Part shown: one piece after another, positions 10,690-12,500 of the stretch
Numbering within the stretch: the first letter of the stretch is position 1
Layout: every line of letters begins with the position of its first letter
Assembly: GCF_042767895.1 (NCBI RefSeq)
Contig: NC_091551.1
Location: 2,555,274 to 2,567,773 of the forward strand
DNA length: 12,500 bases
Reading direction: 5' to 3'
Source: Penaeus vannamei
Lineage: Eukaryota > Arthropoda > Malacostraca > Decapoda > Penaeidae
Notes under the pieces: model-generated
The model's database searches: none
Seen by the model: the letters and a program-made list of their open reading frames with translations, nothing else
Told to the model about the DNA's origin: nothing
Made by a program: the position numbers and the translations under genes

Positions 10690-10945
10690 ATATATATAGA
10701 TAGATAAATAACTGGATAGACAGATAGATAGATAACTGGATAGACAGATAGATAGATAACTGGATAGACAGATAGATAAATAACTGGATAGACAGATAGA
10801 TAAATAGCTGGATAGACAGACAGATAAATAACTGGATAGACAGATAGATAACTGGATAGGAAGATAAATAGAAACTGGATAGACAGACAGATAGATAACT
10901 GGATACACAGATAGATAACTGGATAGGAAGATAAGTAGATAGAGA
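10690..10945 (+). repeat. 24-bp minisatellite, ten copies
   Basis: CTGGATA occurs at 10712, 10736, 10760, 10784, 10808 and 10832 (exactly 24 bp apart), then at 10852, 10875, 10899 and 10919. The core is CTGGATAGACAGATAGATAA. As 24 is a multiple of 3, the minus strand reads YLSVYPVI repeated, a false ORF. It lies about 170 bp before the second exon. Confidence 0.96.
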
Positions 10946-11111
10946 TGAATAAATGGATAATCGAATAAACAGATAGAGATCTAGACAGATATAAAGTTAG
11001 GAAGAACGACAGAAATCGTGAGAGCGCGTGTTCCTCCACCGGGCCACATCACCACCATAACGACAACTGCATCACCACCCGCGTAACCCTTTCCCCTCCT
11101 CTTCCCCCCAG

Positions 11112-11321
11112 GGAGTGACCCCCGCAGATATCCAGGGGTCCCTTGGCATGACCCTGAGGAACGAGAAGATCGACACCGCTCAGGCATTGGGCATCGAACT
11201 CCTCATCACCTTCGTCCTCGTCATCACCGTCTTCGGGGCCTGTGATGAGCGTAGGAACGACGTGAAGGGATCAGCTCCTCTCGCCATTGGCCTGTCCATC
11301 ACCACTTGCCATCTCTTCGCC
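11112..11321 (+). CDS. AQP: Aquaporin (MIP family), internal exon: loop C to helix 5
   Basis: This 210-bp exon codes for 70 residues and follows the previous exon in the same frame (phase 0 on both sides). Residues 1-22 are loop C, with the SLG motif at 10-12. Residues 23-44 are helix 4, including the family's conserved Glu (E29) and Thr (T33) in GIELLITF. Residues 45-53 are the charged loop D (DERRNDVKG). Residues 54-70 are helix 5 (SAPLAIGLSITTCHLFA). His67 (CAT at 11310-11312) aligns with AQP1 His180 of the aromatic/arginine filter, which favours a water-selective channel over a glycerol channel. The residue before it is Cys where AQP1 and AQP4 have Gly. The acceptor is CCCCCCAG|GGA and the donor GCC|GTGAGT. 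The frame stays open into the intron to 11420, but that tail is intronic. The next exon should carry the second NPA box and lies beyond the window. Confidence 0.95.
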
Positions 11322-11356
11322 GTGAGTAGGAGCCCGGGCTGGTGTGGGCGTTTTTA

Positions 11357-11360
<4 letters not shown>

Positions 11361-11391
<31 letters not shown>
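11361..11391 (+). repeat. (TTA)n microsatellite
   Basis: About ten copies of TTA/ATT just inside the downstream intron. Confidence 0.95.
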
Positions 11392-11443
11392 TTGAGGGGG
11401 GGAAGGGGGTGTTGGAGTAACGACTTTTTTCGTGACTGATAAC

Positions 11444-11463
11444 TTTTTTTTTTTTTTTTTTTT
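11444..11463 (+). repeat. Poly-T run of 20
   Basis: Uninterrupted T-run between two TGACTGAT phrases. Confidence 0.95.
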
Positions 11464-11496
11464 GGAGGGGGTGTATTGGTATGACTGATGAGTTAA

Positions 11497-11752
11497 GGAT
11501 AAGTCCGATATGCGAAGCTGAGCCTCGCCCGGGTTATGAGGGGAGCCCGGCCTGTGCCGACTAATGTCGACTCAATTAACGTGTGTTGGTGCTGACGCGA
11601 TGCAGCTTAGCCCTTACCCACCGTGGTGCCCAGCCGCAGCAGTAACCTCCGGGCGACAATTGCAACTTCTCGCGCCTGGGCGGGGCGCCAATCGCCAACC
11701 CCTAATTTATCGGTATAAGCCGACATGTTACCACTGTAATAGTCAGGAGGTT
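11497..11752. repeat. GC-rich block, possible interspersed element
   Basis: This block of about 255 bp has much higher complexity and GC than its surroundings (for example CTCGCCCGGG, GGGCGGGGCGCC). Near-identical 11-bp phrases flank it: ACTGATGAGTT at 11484-11494 and ACTGATGGGTT at 11753-11763. I see no clear pol III A or B box and no protein domain. The open frame at 11564-11791 is unrecognised. The element reading is an inference. Confidence 0.4.
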
Positions 11753-11910
11753 ACTGATGGGTTCGTTGTGGGTTTTCTTCGCTTCGTGTGACTGATGTCT
11801 TTGTTGTGTTTCCTTTTGTTAAATTTTGCCTTGGCGTGACTGATGACTTTGTTATTTTCTGTGTGCGTGTGTGTGACTGCTGATTTTGATGTGGGTGTGT
11901 TCTTGTTTTG

Positions 11911-11993
11911 CCGTGGTTATACCCGACTCTTTGACGTGGGTATACCTGTCTCTTTCTCGTGGATATACCTGTCTCTTTGTCATGGGTATACCT
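11911..11993 (+). repeat. 23-bp minisatellite, four copies
   Basis: TATACC occurs at 11918, 11941, 11964 and 11987, exactly 23 bp apart. The core is TATACCTGTCTCTTT plus a GTGGG-like end. Confidence 0.9.
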
Positions 11994-12129
11994 TCTTTTC
12001 TCTTTGCCCTGAAGTATGTGGTTCCCAAGACTGGGTTTCCCAAGATTATAATTAATAACCCAAATGTCGAGGTAGTGAGTATGTTGTACCTTGTAATGTA
12101 GTTGTGAGTAAGATTCCGGTATAAGATTC

Positions 12130-12300
12130 TTACTGTGGTGTCACGTAAACCAGCGGGGGTCATGTGTAGCCATGGTGTATACGAGGTGTCGTGTGTGCCT
12201 GTGGTGTTATATGTTGCCTTGGTGTCGTCTGAGAGCTGCCGTGTGCCCCATTGGTGTCGTGTCCCTGGTAGCATACCTGTGGTGTCATAGTGTCCACGTG
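12130..12300 (+). repeat. Degenerate GGTGTC phrase repeat
   Basis: GGTGT followed by C, T or A occurs at 12137, 12174, 12185, 12203, 12221, 12253 and 12281, with uneven spacing of 11-37 bp. It is probably an old minisatellite. The minus-strand frame at 11852-12274 crosses it and looks spurious. Confidence 0.55.
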
Positions 12301-12325
12301 ATCATACACGTGCTATGCCCACCTT

Positions 12326-12500
12326 CTCTCTCCCTACCCCCTTCTCTTCCTTCCCTTCCTTTCCTTCTTTTCCTTGCCTTTCCCTACCCCCTTCTCCCTC
12401 TCCTCCCTTCCTTCCCTTCCCTTTCCCTGCTCCCTTCTCCCTCTCCTCCCTTCCTTTCCTTCCCTTTCCCTGCTCCCTCTCCTCCCTTCCTTCCCTTCCC
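12326..12500 (+). repeat. Pyrimidine minisatellite, unit about 43 bp, running off the window
   Basis: TTTCCCT occurs at 12379, 12422 and 12465 (43 bp apart), with CTCCCTCTCCTCCCTTCCTT between. An earlier, less exact unit starts near 12328. Confidence 0.88.

Larger units (their letters stand above)
11431..11885 (+). repeat. Dispersed GTGACTGATG phrase family
   Basis: GTGACTGAT or a close match occurs at about 11432, 11481, 11788, 11836 and 11872, often followed by CTTTGTT. It looks like a decayed tandem repeat of roughly 40-50 bp, interrupted by the GC-rich block. Confidence 0.55.
11322..12500 (+). other. Downstream aquaporin intron (3' end outside the window)
   Basis: It starts with a consensus donor GTGAGT after the codons for HLFA. 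No second NPA motif (N-P-A-R-S context) is present before the window ends, so the intron exceeds 1.18 kb. Contents in order: TTA repeat, T-run, TGACTGATG phrases around a GC-rich block, a 23-bp repeat, degenerate GGTGT phrases and a terminal pyrimidine repeat. Confidence 0.8.

Noticed and set aside
10512..11039. 175-codon minus-strand open frame with regular YLSVYPVI repeats
   Set aside because: The protein period is simply the 24-bp minisatellite, and the frame ends just short of the aquaporin exon acceptor region.
11564..11791. 75-codon + strand open frame in the GC-rich block
   Set aside because: No domain recognised. It may be part of an interspersed element, which is reported as such instead of as a gene.
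11852..12274. 140-codon minus-strand open frame of mixed composition
   Set aside because: It spans the 23-bp and GGTGTC repeats, and no domain or splice structure is recognisable.

Overview
This is an animal genomic window dominated by simple repeats and almost empty of coding sequence. The only gene I can support is part of an aquaporin (MIP channel) on the + strand, seen as two internal exons at 7888-8031 and 11112-11321. Together they code for 118 residues, joined by a 3,080-bp GT-AG intron. They cover the first NPA loop (loop B), helix 3, loop C, helix 4, loop D and helix 5 up to the selectivity-filter histidine. The start of the protein lies left of the window. The second NPA loop, helix 6 and the C-terminus lie to the right. 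The rest of the window reads as intron.

The extreme load of (CT)n, (GA)n, (AT)n, (GACA)n and (CTT)n arrays plus an arthropod-like aquaporin suggests a decapod crustacean, most likely a penaeid shrimp. This is inferred from style, because no species-specific marker gene is present.

Layout. 1-1250: a telomere-like hexamer array (190-460) and two long pyrimidine tracts. 1250-2105: TTG-rich, G-rich, GACA and GA arrays. 2105-4250: AT-rich DNA with a 50-53-bp minisatellite (2882-3116) and a purine tract holding a 64-bp repeat. 4250-5690: a CCT-rich tract, then an 850-bp (CT)n tract. 5700-6245: T-rich, then CCT-rich DNA. 6246-7881: a 16-copy satellite with a unit of about 102 bp that runs directly into the splice acceptor of the first exon. 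8032-11111: the intron between the exons, with (TA)n, a compound (AT)n/(GA)n array and a 24-bp minisatellite. 11322-12500: the start of the next intron, with a GC-rich block that may be an interspersed element and several small degenerate repeats.

The most interesting structure is the satellite. Each unit carries a branch-point-like CTTAC and a C/T-rich tract. The last unit supplies the actual branch site and polypyrimidine tract of the aquaporin exon. Two units also contain a T-run followed by ACAG, which looks like a decoy acceptor. I saw no mobile-element ORFs, tRNA, rRNA or CRISPR array.
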